Assembly: GCA_002633005.1 (NCBI GenBank)
Contig: NMRA01000881.1
Span: 1-64,000, forward strand
Direction of reading: 5' to 3'
DNA from: Phoronis australis
Lineage: Eukaryota > Phoronida > Phoronidae
Length of the DNA stretch: 64,000 nucleotides
This document shows positions 42,282 to 54,725 of the stretch, piece after piece (the stretch's first letter is position 1; the number at the start of each line of letters is the position of its first letter). Under the pieces are notes generated by a model. The model ran no database searches, was not told the DNA's origin, and saw only the letters and a program-made list of their open reading frames with translations. A program made the translations under genes and the position numbers.

Positions 42282-45175
42282 TAAGTTTAGTTAATTCTTT
42301 AGGAGTTTCAGAAATGTGAGTCATTATTACCTTTTCTTGTTTTATACAAAAGAGCAACTGGTATAGGCAACTATCAACGAGTACAACCAAGGACAAACAA
42401 CTGAAACTTTAATCATAAAAGCACTAACTTGCTACGTTGCTTCGTTTTCACGTGAACTATGTTACGTTTTAAGGCCGTAGCGACTGTGATTACTCTCAAA
42501 ATCCAATTAACTGATCATTGATCTTTCCAATTTCTTCTTTCGAACTTTTGTTAAAATCTAGGTGCCTCTCTGGGAAAACTACCATCCAGTACAGTTTCAT
42601 GTACATGCAATCATAGACTGCATCCTAATATTGGGGAGGGTAACATAAAATTAATCGATCTCAGCTCATTTTCTCCGAAATGAATGATTGAAAACAAGTG
42701 TCAATTGCAGGACATGATCAGTTTCTCAAAGATTACTCGGTAAATTTACCATTCATACGAACATTGCTTTTATCAATGGTTACCAATTTCAATTGTATGG
42801 GACCAAAATGCACATTAAAACCAGTGACAGAGCTAGAAAACAAACTTGTAAACTCTACGTTGATGTTCTTTTACCAAATTTATAACCAGTAAAACGATTA
42901 ACACCTTTGCAAGGATTTTTCATTAAACTGATATATTTGCTAACTATGAGAACGCTCCGTTATTTCCGTGTAACTGCATATTATAAGCAGACAAGGAGAG
43001 AATGATAATTGCCTCTGTATAATTATCTGTACAAAGAAGACACACCCTGTCAATTTAATTAGTAAGATCTATGCCTGCTTGTTGTGTATCCGCTTTGGTT
43101 TTGCCTGGTAAGTCGTGATTCGCAGAGTGAGATCGCATCAGAGATAATAAAAGATAGTAAAACAGATCAAGTGATAAATAAGGATCAAATAAATACGCTT
43201 TTCCATTTGAGACAAGTGTTTTCAGTCAGCATTATTCTAAACATCCCTATGACAACCCAGTAAACATTGCCGGATTACCCATTAAGCAAAGGAGCAAGCT
43301 TCAGCTTATGGACCCACAAAAATTAGGCGTTCCACATTGTTGTCAGTCTCCGCTTGGAAATTGTGGCTCTGGGAGGGGAGCGAAAATTTGGGATGGAATT
43401 TAAAGGGGAATAGGCCTACACCGTACGTCAAAATTCAATCTTTGATTAAGCGCCCTGCATGTTCCTTACTATTTAGAGTAGAAATAGTTTGTTTTCAGGA
43501 GAACTCATGGGTCGTTATTGCTTTAGACGGCGCTTGAAACACGGCGGGTTAGTTTGATATAGGGGATCCCAAGGGCTTAATTTTGACTTATTTTCATTTA
43601 AAAGATAATCTTAAACGCGATGCAATTTCATGCCAAGAACAAGTGTGCCTGCGGAGGCCTAGGTAGAGTTCAGTAACGCTAGGACTTCTCTAAAAGGCAA
43701 GACTGCGAGATTACGTGTTGCCGATTATTTCAAATGAAAACACGTGGTTTTGGTTAGATTTTAGCGAGGTTCTACCGGTAGCGTTATTGATTTATACTCA
43801 GAATAGGCTTTGAGACAGTAACCAAGGTCGGCTCACAAGTGACACCCAGATCAGCCGTAAGATAGTAAAGACAAAAATGATCATTTCACATGAATACCTG
43901 AGACAATTGGCGCGAAGCAATGAAACATGTAGAACCAGTCACCAGTCGTGGTTCCCTGTCGTCATGTTATTCAATAGCTTCTTGCTGTGCCTTTATCACG
44001 TATAGGAAATCGAGTTAAGCTCCATCCATTTTAAAGAAACCATGTTTTACACCGGTAGTCTTAGGAGACCTATTCTGTTTGTGGTAGCCTTTCACTGACA
44101 AGATTAGCTTAGTTCAATCAATTGAGAACAGCCAGTAGACGATGTCCAGGCCAAATGGAACTCCTCGCTTGTCGGCTGCTAACGCGTAATATTTAGACTT
44201 ATTCACACGTGAAGAGTTCCCGCATATTGAACGCATCCGAATCCTGTAAGACAGTCGGACCAGCACAATTGCTGTTATATGACTTCGTACCGGATTTAAG
44301 CTCGGGAGCTCTCAGTGCGGCGCCATTGAATGGGAGCATTCATAGATCGTCTCGGTGCCTAGTGTTGTGGGTGCTTGCATTTGATCCATTCAGACCTTTT
44401 CACTAGATCTCGTGTAAAAATTAAATACGCTGTAATTGGCCATCAGTCTCCTGAGGCATGCAATTAAATATCTCCATCTAACCAATGGAGGATTGTTCCT
44501 TCTTCTCCACGTGTATTCGAAAAGATTCGTGATTTTTGATCCGGGTACAAACTCATTTTCTTGCATTCTCTAACTATAATCACGGAGGATTTTAATTGGC
44601 GTTCACAGTCAGTACAGTGCGTCTGGAGCATTGCCAACAATGCCAAACCCCGAAGTCAACGTGCTTGTAGGAAAAAATCAAAACTGTGTGGAAATTTGTG
44701 CAATCTTGTCTAGTTTCAATTCCAAACATTTCAAAATCAATCAAAGATTGTTAACAGACAAGGGTTTTTGTATATAAATGAATTTTATTCATATTATAAG
44801 TGTACAAGCTACAATCGGTGCAAAAATAGTAAATGATGTAAATTTAAACAGCTGAGCTGTGGTGATGTTTAGAATTCTATTAAAAGCGTAGTTCCGTTGA
44901 AAGGCTGGTTCATAATTCCGCAACATTTGAAGTAAAACAACTCTGTTAATATTGTTCAGAATTACAAAAGCCCACTGACTACATGTAGTTACAAAAGAAT
45001 TTGGTAGGGTAACCAACTTCTAATAAAGCCACTCCTAACAATAAGTAAGCGGATTTTCGAATAATTTGTAGCAGAGCTGACTGATTACGCACTTGAATTT
45101 ATGATAACCAGATAAATGAAGATGTTTAGGATTTGTCGTAAAATAGTTCTTTTGCCGTCAAAACTCGGGTTATGG
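42282..45175. other. No recognisable gene
   Basis: If the 42.1-kb promoter is real, this would be its first intron. I found no convincing coding exon or repeat within it. Confidence 0.4.
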
Positions 45176-45439
45176 TAAAGCGGCATTAAACCCGTTCTTT
45201 GTCAAAAATTAATTTTCAATTTACATCAACTCGTTTTAAAAAAGTGGTCTCAAGTTGTACCTTTCTCGGATGAGGAATTATTTCTAGCCTGTGCGCGATA
45301 TTTCTTGCTCTAAAATTTTTTTCCGAGCACGGAGATCCCTTTGAAACTGAGTACGGAATAATAAAAGACCAATTTTATAATGGTAAGTAGTCTAAATCTA
45401 AACTTTTTTTTACAGAAAACGGGTTTGTAGCCGCTTTAA
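45176..45439. mobile_element. ~264-bp MITE, 'TAAAGCGGC..AAACCCGTT' ends
   Basis: The left end is TAAAGCGGCATTAAACCCGT and the right end, in reverse complement, is TAAAGCGGCTACAAACCCGT, both followed by 'TxTxTGTxAAAA'. The right terminus preserves TTAA (45436-45439 in reverse), and the left has GGTAAA. A relative lies at 63508-63822, sharing 'AAACCCGT', 'TTCTGTxAAA', 'CTTACCxTTAT.AAATTGGTC'. Confidence 0.65.
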
Positions 45440-45564
45440 GTATGTAATCGAAGATTGCACAAAGCAAACAAACAGCTTCTTATTTAATTTGCACTTTCTT
45501 ATCTACTAAAGTTTTACTTTTCATGCACAAAAATGGGGACACATTTATAACATGTAACTTTCTG

Positions 45565-45755
45565 TGTAAAATATTATTATAAGTGGGAACACCTGTGTCA
45601 GTTACGGGTGATCAACCAATGTTATGTTTGAAACAGCGTTCACAAAAGACAACAGAGACGAACGTGCCAGGGTGGATTCACCTATATCAATATGAATCAA
45701 CCGTCATGACGGGTTAATCTTTGTTTATATAGGTGGCCCCATCGGTGTGGGTGCA
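45565..45755 (+). repeat. Dispersed repeat with two minisatellite-like units, copy 1
   Basis: Matches 46805-46960: 'ATTATAAG', 'GGGTGATCAACCAA', ATGTTTGAAAC, 'ACAACAGAG.(T/C)GAAC.TGCCAG', then 'CATCATGACGGGTT'-type sequence. At its 3' end it carries TATATAGGTGGCCCCATCGG, the same phrase class as the 46.9-kb array. Confidence 0.65.
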
Positions 45756-46804
45756 TCAATATTTTCATAAGTTACACGTTTTTCAGTGACAACAAAAAAT
45801 AATTTTGGGGAATAGAAAATTGCCTCTACCGATTAAAAACAACAAACATGGTTTTGGAGTTACGTAATGGCAAGAGATTTTTAATAAAATGCTTTTGTGC
45901 TTGTTTTAAATTTCTTTTATTAGGCACAATATTTTTCTTGACTTGATTTTTATATCTATAATCTTAATGTCGTTTTATGTGTTTTACGTTATTACTTTTG
46001 ATTTTCTGATACTGAGGAAATTATTTCCTTGTCCCTAAGCGTGGAGTTCACTAGGAATACGAAAATGCTTTAGATTTTTAACCACTTGTTGGTTTTGTTA
46101 AAAAAGTCTAGTCTAAAGCTCCACCTCACGTGACCATGTGAAAGAAACTGCGTTGTAAATTACATGAATGCTCTTGACTCACAGTTTAAATTACACTCTT
46201 TTCCAGTGTTGCGATAAGTACATTTCCATATAGGTGGCGCTGTGACAGGGAACATAAAGAGCGTCTAGTCTTGCTGGTTGACAGTTGCTAATTGTAGAGA
46301 CATTTTAAGATTTTAAGACGACACTCCAATTAGCACGATTCTCGCCTGTAGGCAGGACTTTTTACCACGCTACTTAGTTCATGGTTCAAACTGCTGTCAT
46401 TTAATTAGATTGCTGACAGATAGACTTTCGCATGACATATTCTCATACAGGCTTCGTTTAAAAAAGCTACAATGATAACGAAAAGGTCTCCACCGCATTT
46501 TTATCTAAATTGACCTTAGTTATAACTCAATACAAGGTCCGATAATTATTTTGGGTTGAAAACCAAACTACTGTGTAAATGTAGGTAATGGTTGCACCAT
46601 AGCACTTCTTGAGGAAGACATCTTGTATGGCACCATTAAAGGGTGAGGTGTAAATTATTTAATGCTTTCTGGTGCAGTGCATATGTGGTCACAAAGCCTT
46701 TTTCAGGGTGCGAGGGGTGGCCAAGGGGGTATATTGTTGTCCCTCAGTGAATTTGGTTTTAACAGCAATATTGTGCTCCGCATCTAAATAAATATACGAA
46801 TTTC

Positions 46805-47310
46805 TATGTAGAATATGATTATAAGGGTGTAAAGGGTGATCAACCAAGGCAATGTTTGAAACTGGGTGTACCAAAAACAACAGAGGTGAACATGCCAGAG
46901 TGAGTCAACTTATATAAATGTAAGTAAACCATCATGACGGGTTCACTTATATAAATATATACAGACCCGTCCCGATGGGGCCACCTATATAAATATAGTT
47001 CGACCCACCATGTTGCTTTCACTTATATTAATAAAGATGGACCCATCCCGATGGGCTCGTCTACATAAATATCAGGCACCAATTATGACGGGTCCACTTA
47101 TATAAGTATCAATTGACCAAACCCAGTGCTCCATTTATATTGAGACAAGTGGATCCATCACGGCGGGTCGACTTAGATGAACTCACCCCAGTTTGAACTT
47201 TTTATATAGGTGCGATTTCACCCATAGGGGTGGTTCCAGCTATGTTTATTTTGATCGAACTACCGTGGCGAGATTCATGCAGGCATGCCCACGATGGGCC
47301 CATCTGTAAT
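46805..47310 (+). repeat. Minisatellite, unit ~38 bp, with self-complementary units
   Basis: After the copy of the 45.6-kb repeat, about nine to eleven units follow from 46905. Each is roughly 'ACTTATATAAATAT', a variable stretch, then 'GACCCATCxCGATGGGTCC'. The GACCCATC/GATGGGTC part can pair with itself. Units are diverged (CCATCATGACGGG, CCGTCCCGATGGGG, CCACCATGTTG, CCATCCCGATGGGC, CAATTATGACGGG, CCATCACGGCGGG). Decay increases toward 47.3 kb. Confidence 0.7.
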
Positions 47311-47898
47311 TTCCACCGTGACAGGTCCACTTGCTCTGATTTTATTTGAATAGGTGTTGTGGTTATGGTGGGTGTCAGAACTTCTACTTATAGACTGAAG
47401 TCCATCTAGTAAGAGCACAGTCATTAGGTAATGTTTGAAAGGTGAGATAAAACTGGACGCATAAGATTTTACAGTGTGGCAAAACATATTTTGAAGGCAC
47501 TGGCACAGTGGAATTAGAGATACTACCAACAAAGCAATTACCGAGCAATGACAAATTTTGCACTCGAGGCTACCACTGTATTTGACTGTTGTGTTGTTTT
47601 GGAAGATATTTTAGCGTAAACTCGCAAAAAATGATCAGTAGGCTGCACTAAACTCTGTCTACCAAATACTTCATTCCAATTTAGCCATAAAACACACACC
47701 ATGAGCAGCCCCTGTTAGGTGTGGTTGGCAATACTACCCAACAGTCTGTTCAGTATCTAAAAATTTGTATTTTAACCCACGGGAAACTAGGTCGCAAGTT
47801 CGTCGCACAGATATGGCTAGAAAGGCCTATCCATTGTTCACTTTGTTTTTTCTTTCTTATGATAAAATAATGGTAAGTATTTATCGGTATCTGATGTG
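47311..47898. other. No recognisable gene
   Basis: Anonymous sequence with short frames only; no feature supported. Confidence 0.4.
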
Positions 47899-48072
47899 CG
47901 CCCAAGGTAAGATATCCGTGCTACCTATATTGTTATATCCAACAAATACGCAACAAAGGAAAACAATGGTAGCGTCCCATAGCCGATAAACATGCGACGT
48001 GCTTATGGCCGTCGCATGGATCTCGCAAGTTAAACGATAGCTTCCGACCTCCATACGACGTCATTTGGCATG
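47899..48072 (+). repeat. Dispersed ~178-bp repeat, copy 2
   Basis: Matches 29356-29534 in the same orientation with scattered differences. The segment 60-80 bases upstream in each case also has a T-rich stretch then ATGGTAAGT, so the true repeat may be longer. Confidence 0.75.
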
Positions 48073-49800
48073 GGAACACAACTGAGAGACAGATTAATTG
48101 GAAACTCAGCATTTATGTTTTAAAAAGAGAATATATAAGATGTCATTTAGCACTCTCCATAACTTTTTCAGATTTCTATATTTTAAGTCTTTGCCACCAA
48201 TTTTTTGCACACACTTTGATAAAAAATAGTTAGGTTTTTGAGTAGCACGTCCCGCATAGTACGAGAGTATCGCCCCATTCGTGAAATAAATGTCCACCTC
48301 ATCATGAAAAGAGACCGCAACTGTACAAAGAGCAATCAGATTCAGTAGTCACTGCAAATTGTTGACTAACAGTGACAATAATAAGGCAGCACGGTCATTC
48401 TTCAGTACTATGGCAAAGACTCACTGTTCTGTGTTCGTCTAGATGCCAGTGGATTAATTGCAAGCAAAGCAAATTTCAGCTTTAAGGTTCTGGTACCTGC
48501 GTCTCATCATTCTCCAATGCATCAATTTGTTGTTCTTTGTATATCATTAATGAAATGTGACAGACAAAATTCCCTACAAAAGGCCCTTTTGGGACATTGA
48601 AGCTCTATAAAAGGTTCCTTTTCCGGCTACACAAATTTACAGAAGTGTTTACAACTTCATCTGTATGTTTGAAACATTGCTTACAAAATATGTACTTACT
48701 CTTTTTTAACATTATGGCATCTTTTCTTGTACTGATTCAGGCTTTAAAGGTGAAAGCTCTACTGTACAAGAACCCTTATCGACAAAAAAGGAAGTGTTTC
48801 TGAAACAAAACTCTACGAAAAATTGGCCATTTCATGGAAGCTCCCTTTAAAAATTACTCTTTTCGAGTTCGCTTTAAATTGGTGGTTATCCTAGTTACCC
48901 AGTTGCACTAGCTTTAAAAATAGAATTGAGTTTCCTCGGGATATATAATGGCTTCAACAAAGTTATCAAGGCTTGCGGGACTGTTAACACGGCTCTGGCA
49001 TTTGTAGACGGCTAAGGAAATCTTCGTTGCTCATCAACGAGTTTGCGAGGGGATGAGAGTGCTTAAACTGTGTTTTTCGGTGCGAAAGCCTATGTGTGTA
49101 GACACGATTCGTTAACCAAAGAAGTGAATTTAAACGTCCATGACCGTCCTTTAGCTTTGTCCTTCGGCTAGCCGGAGAATAAAATTTAGTTTTGGCACAG
49201 TTTTTATGACCACTTTAGAGCGTATAAAAATAATTTAGGAGCTGCGTAAAAAGTATGATTTTTAACAATGCTGATTAAGAAATAGCTTTCTTGAACGAAC
49301 ATTGATCACGTTACTGCATATTCCGTTTACTTACCGTAAGCTCACAGTGGATGTCTTCAAACAACAGCTGACTACTAACTCTTACCGACTTCAAAGTAGT
49401 AATGGTCAAACAAAAAACCTTTTAGAAAAAAAATATAAAACAAGAGATCAAAGATTTTACTTCAGTAACCACGGTTGATTTGAAGTAATACCTTCGCTTC
49501 AGTTTCCTCTTAAAATGAATCAACCACTGACGGAGCACCCAAAATGTGATTTTTCTATAAACTTGATTTAAGCCACATGACTACACTGGCCGTGTGCAAG
49601 GCTAACTCGATGGAACAAAATAACAAGTCGTACGTGGCTGACAGAAAAAATTGTCCAGTCGCGATATCTAACGTCCAACTATATAACCTGAGCTCAAACA
49701 CCACATTTGAATGTTCATTTTTTGGCAACAGCCAAATGTGTTGTTTTGTCTTATTGTTTGTTGCAATTTCCTTTGTTCGTACGCTACGGATCGCTTTCTG
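48073..49800. other. No recognisable gene
   Basis: Only short frames on both strands. No repeat or RNA recognised. Confidence 0.4.
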
Positions 49801-50870
49801 ATCCGATCGACATGCAACTTACACACAACACGCGTCTCATTAATATCTCAAAGACTATTATTTTGGGTTGAAATCTGACACATGATGGCGCTGTGGCGGC
49901 CCTTTTTCACTGTTATGGTTTGCGGAGCCTAGCATAAGGATGTTTTTCTGAAATTTGGTATGTAAAGACAACTCTTTAAGGGTCGTAGGGTATGTTCCAT
50001 CTCTTTTTCTCTACATCCTACCGCTCTCAAGATATTCGGCATTTTCCTTTCTGGTGACTGCTCTTTAAATGATTGGATTTTCGCCTTATATCTCCATCTT
50101 CTCGTGTTGTACAGATTGCATTTCATGTTCGATCGATATGAAATTCACCCACAACAGGTGCCTTGTCTATAGACTCGTTTTAATTGAAATCGAACGCAAG
50201 ATGGTGCTGTGGCGACCTTTTTGCCTTTTTTCCTTTTACGGAGCCATAACTCCTCAGTTCTTAGAGGGATTTTTCTGAAATTTATTATGTTGTGTGGATA
50301 TTTCAAGAGCTATTGGATGCACCATATCCGTTTTCTTTACCACTTTCCGTTCTAGAGTTATTCCATATTTTAAATGACTACTCTTAATAAGAGTGATTTC
50401 TTGTTCCATGCCTTCAGATGTCCTGAGACGAATCTTTCTGAACTTTGGCTTGTGGATAGCTCTTCTCAAACACTATCTAAATGATACCGTCTGTTTACCA
50501 TTGCGACTTAATATTCTCAAATTAGTTGACATTTACTGGTTAGAGGATCTTTTATTGACCAATTCCTCTTTGCACTTTTGTTGGTCAATCACACTTACGC
50601 TACAGGCCACATTTTTGCTCCCTACATAGGTGGCGTATCTCGTGAAAACCTTGAGCCTTTTGTTTTTGTGCGAAATTGGACACATGATGGCGTTGCGATA
50701 GTCTTTAGAGCTCTAACTTCGCGATCGAATGAGGGAGTGTTGTGAATTTTAGGTACGTAGGTAGATCTTCTCAAGACCTGTATGCTGTGTGCCACGGGTT
50801 TCTCGCTCCCACTTATTGTTATCAACTTGTTGGAGTTCTTAATTTCTTCCCTTCTAAGTTTTTTATTCGA
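49800..50870. repeat. Long-period tandem repeat, three diverged units
   Basis: Units start near 49878, 50195 and 50680 with 'ACACATGATGGCGCTGTGGCG', 'CGCAAGATGGTGCTGTGGCGA' and 'ACACATGATGGCGTTGCGATA' (each given in part). The first two continue with 'CGGAGCCxxA...GGATTTTTCTGAAATTT' and all three with a '(T/C)C..AAGA.CT' phrase. Minus-strand frames through the units look superficially like protein because they are Lys/Arg-rich, but they are not conserved between units. Confidence 0.55.
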
Positions 50871-52905
50871 TTTCGCAGGGTGGCCCGTTTGGCCCAATTT
50901 TAAAGTTAAATTATCTCACATTGCTAATGTTTTACATGTATCCTCGACATCCGGCTTTAGACCACTATTGTATCAATGACCACTGCATTTCCCAGCGGAA
51001 ACGAAACCCCTCACCCCCACCCCATCCTTAGGACATTTATAAATGAATTATCATCAAATTCGAGTATTGCTGAGTTGAGATTTACGAAATAAACTTGTAC
51101 TGAAACTTGCTTTCAATCTATCAAAATCTTAATTATTCCTCTTCAGTAAAGCCAGGTCTTGCTTTTAGTAATGATAGATCTCGGAGATGGAAATTAATGA
51201 AGATTAAGTAGGTCCGAGAACACAGCTATCAGTTGTGCAGCCCCTTATTAAATTCATCATAGCTTTGGCGAGTATCAGAACTAATTAATTATTCAAATAA
51301 CGGGTTATAATAGATTAACGGGACAAAAGTCGAACAACGTAGATGGTAATTAAACCACGTTTAAAGTGGCATAGAAGCCTTTTAAATATAACGGTAATAT
51401 TAGCACTATTATACCAATAATAATAATCATATTTCTAATAATAGTAAAAAAGTAATAGCGGTACTCTTTTTTATTTTACAAATGTCCAAAAAAACAATGC
51501 GTTTGCATGCATTGCGCTTAACATCATTTACATGCGTGAATACACATTTCTCATTCCGTCAAAGTTTTAAAGAAAAGAAGTAGTTTTTCAGATAAAGGAA
51601 CGCAACACTAAAGAGGAAACACCAACATCGTGCTCGCTAAGTTTGCATAAATTTTTTGATAAGGTAATTACCTTTCAATGAGATACATAAAATTCTTTGT
51701 TAAAGGAATATTATGGGTTTTACGGCTGTAAAACGCATTTTGCGGATTATTGTTGGATGAGATAGGCTTCTGAAAGTTATTAGCTATGATTAGAGCTATA
51801 AAACAACAAAATCCGCTCTGCTTTTGTGATTTTGTCGCAAATCGCCAATTCCCTCGGTTGTTTGCCTGTTAAAGCGTCTAAAATACTCTGTCATTTATCA
51901 AATGGGATTTCACTCCCCTGGATGAGCGGTTGACTGCGCCAAGGGGGGTTTGCAGCCTTTTGCGTTCACGCTTTTTTTAACCTCACTTTTGTTGCCGATA
52001 ATGCATCTTGAAGCACAAGTAAGCAACTAAGTATGTAATTCACAAGACAGGGTAATTAAAAATGACATAATTTGCGATGATGAAGAATGAACAAAATGTG
52101 GAAAGTTGAATAGAATTATACAAGCCCGTCTCAACAGTTGGTCAGAGCTTTTCCATAAAACACGTTTCCATTTACTTATGTGAATGTGTGTTTGTGTTGC
52201 TTTTACTTTCGCAAAAATGCGAAGCAAATGAACAATTTTCAACCTAAGCAGAACACCTTGCAAAAGACTTGGTCAGCATTTGGTTTCGTAAATTCAAAAC
52301 CTATCTTGGTGATTGCTCGTCATTGTTGGTTTTTCATGAATTGAGTTTTTACGCAGACTGCGAACCTGATGGTTCAGCAGTCTTCATAGACCATCACCTC
52401 TTTCCCCACCGTGTTCGGCAGGCCCACGAGCTGAAACAAGGGAAAAATTAAGAATGTCTGCAACCACAATGTCACATTGCGAAAAAAAGGGTTTGTTCAG
52501 CAATCAACTATAGAGGCTGAGAAATAATTACAGTGATGGGCTCATTAAATGACCATAGATTCTCATCTAAAATTCTAATGATATTGATTCACAGCAGCTG
52601 ATTCACAGAACGCCTTTGTAGGTTAATCTCCAGAAGACTGGGTTGTAAGGAAACGATTGTACACATTTCTTCTAGAATTGTAGACTAGTGTGTGTAAAAT
52701 GTGTGTTATTTTCACCCTATGTCATAACAAGTGTATATTATATCTGAAACAAACACACTCGTAGGAATCGTAACGACCTGAACAATTTCCGTTGAGAAGA
52801 ATGCGCCCTTTGGAGATGAGAAGTAATACGTCACACAGAAGTGAAAGCGTCCTCCAAAATTCTGAATTGCATTATTCCATTTCTTTCACAGACCGGCTTC
52901 ACTTA
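50871..52905. other. No recognisable gene
   Basis: A/T-rich, with an AAT/ATA-rich low-complexity stretch at about 51395-51480. Nothing else supported. Confidence 0.45.
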
Positions 52906-52911
52906 CTTGAC

Positions 52912-53036
52912 TTCGCCGGTTCCGCCGGATCAACCGGATGAAGCAGCTGATTGGTATGCAAGCCGGAAGTTGCCATCAACAACCAATCATGCATATCTCT
53001 TAGCTGGTTCCCCCGGCGGAACCAGCGAAAGCAATC
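52912..53036. repeat. Imperfect inverted repeat, 'GGTTCCGCCGG' arms
   Basis: TCGCCGGTTCCGCCGG at the left pairs with CCGGCGGAACCAGCGA at the right (one mismatch). The similarity continues inward with 'AACC', 'AGC' and inverted 'ATTGG/CCAAT' plus 'ATGCA' motifs. It is a G+C-rich island in A+T-rich DNA, about 125 bp in total: a minimal MITE or a structured element. Confidence 0.5.
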
Positions 53037-54356
53037 AAGTGCACCGAGTGTGACATCAGTTTTTTAATCAGCCTGTTTATCAGCTGCACAACTAAAACTA
53101 CGTGAAAGATTTTCATACTGTAAAAACTCTAAATAAGGCTACTATTTGCACCCTCATCGATGTTTAGTACTTTGTTAATATAGGACTGCATTATAAATGC
53201 TCTCTGATTAAGGTAAATTATCAAATTTCTAAAACAATCGGTATATTTATTACGCATTTTCTTAGTACATCCCAAGAAGTCCTCAACGTGTCAGTTCTTA
53301 TTTTTCTATGCGCAAAGGTTGCTGGGATTTTTATTTTGGAATCGGGGCAAACGTTCCCAAGCAAAATGCCTGTAAAGTAAGCTATGTTTGGGTGTGATAG
53401 TCAGAGCAACCAAAAGGACAGGTATGTTTAAATCGGGTTAAAGGTCTTGACTAATACTTGCAGACTTGGTAAAGTGTGTAAAGGTATGCCAGTGTGGTCA
53501 AATTTCATCAATAAGACCAATGCGTAACAATGTTAATCTTTTACGGTACAGAAAAACATTCCGCCACAATCCGAAGATCGCATACCAACTAAGTAGGCGT
53601 AAAAAAATTTACAGAAATTGTTTGAGTTTATCTGATTATTCATCTTCCAAACAGTGACACCTGATCATTTCATCTTTTGAATAATTTAGTTTCTATTTTA
53701 AGTTAAATCGACCCCTGCATTCTTTAAAACAGGAAATTTCCGAAACGACGTCCAGGGCGGGAGATTTTCTGAGAACACGCCGGGCACGGAAATAAGGGCT
53801 TTCGTTCGGAAAGAAGCCAACTTTTGTGCGCTGCACGCCACATGCCGAGTATTACAATGATATTCCATTAACGGTAAAACATGTTTTCTTTCAATCAATC
53901 AATTTTATATCTGTAATAAAGGCCAAAGGCCCATCGTGCAAAAACATTTAGATGTTCAAGCAAGTAACGAATTCTTAAGAAATTGAAAAGGTGAGGTATA
54001 TTTAAAAAGGTTAGATTGTTGTTCTGTATCATTTATTGAAATTAGTGAATTTATGAAGAAGTGTGCTTGCGTGCAGTAATACGTGTTAATGTACTTTTCT
54101 CTAAGCTGAGTATAAGTATTAAATAAGAAAATGGTATTCCTCCTCAATAACATTGTGTCAGAAGGGGCCTACTTTGCCTGCCCGGTCAAAAGTGTCTACC
54201 TACGTCAATTAACAGTTTCTTATTTGAACAGAAATTGGTTTGAATAATTAGCATTTTTAAATCAAAATAGAGCTTTTGTCGTCCCAAACGAAAAGTACAA
54301 TTCAGTCTTAAAGTTCAAATTACTGAGTAAAATGCGTTAACCCCAGGTTTTTTCTT
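53037..54356. other. No recognisable gene
   Basis: Anonymous sequence; short frames only. Confidence 0.4.
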
Positions 54357-54418
54357 AACACTCACAAAAACTTTCTGAAACTCTAATAATTAGAGTTTCA
54401 GAAAGATTTGTGAGTGTT
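54357..54418. repeat. Near-perfect 30-bp hairpin palindrome
   Basis: The left arm AACACTCACAAA...CTTTCTGAAACTCTAAT and the right arm are complementary over 30 bases with one mismatch and one extra A, and almost no loop (AAT/ATT centre). Transcribed, it would form a very stable hairpin. Confidence 0.85.
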
Positions 54419-54427
54419 CTCCACGAC

Positions 54428-54520
54428 CTGTTTCGACTCGACGCGGTAACGGGTTTGGATTTTGCCGCGTCGAGTTTGGGGAAAGCGCGTCAAGTTTAAA
54501 AATTGCCGCGTCAGGCTTAA
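54428..54520. repeat. GCCGCGTCGAGTTT-type short repeats
   Basis: Four variants occur: 'CGACGCGGTAACGGGTTT', 'GCCGCGTCGAGTTTGG', 'GCGCGTCAAGTTTAAA' and 'GCCGCGTCAGGCTTAAA', at ~20-35-bp spacing. They follow the hairpin at 54357 directly. Confidence 0.5.
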
Positions 54521-54624
54521 AATCTTGGCTGGCGACTGGCGTGGTACTTCAGCCCTCAGCATCTAATCTGAGCCTGATTTTACCAACAGTAAACATAGTT
54601 CACTTTACCAACAGGCAGTTAACA

Positions 54625-54725
54625 GTACCGTATTCGCCGTAATAAGGCGCCCGGGTCCCTTCGTAATATTCTTTTCGGGAGGAGGCGCTTATTGTAACCC
54701 GGGCCAAGGCGGTTAAAACCCGGTC
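54625..54725. repeat. Small inverted-repeat element, 'GTAATAAGGCGCCCGGG' arms
   Basis: GTAATAAGGCGCCCGGGTCC (54639 on) is mirrored by AGGCGCTTATTGTAACCCGG. Ends read ACCGTATTCGCC and 'AAGGCGGTTAAAACCCGG'. The 'GGCGCTTATT' theme resembles the subrepeats of the 7.46- and 20.66-kb elements. Confidence 0.45.

Noticed and set aside
50622-50897. Basic, Lys-rich 91-codon minus-strand frame
   Set aside because: It falls in the long-period tandem repeat, and the corresponding frames in the other units differ completely.
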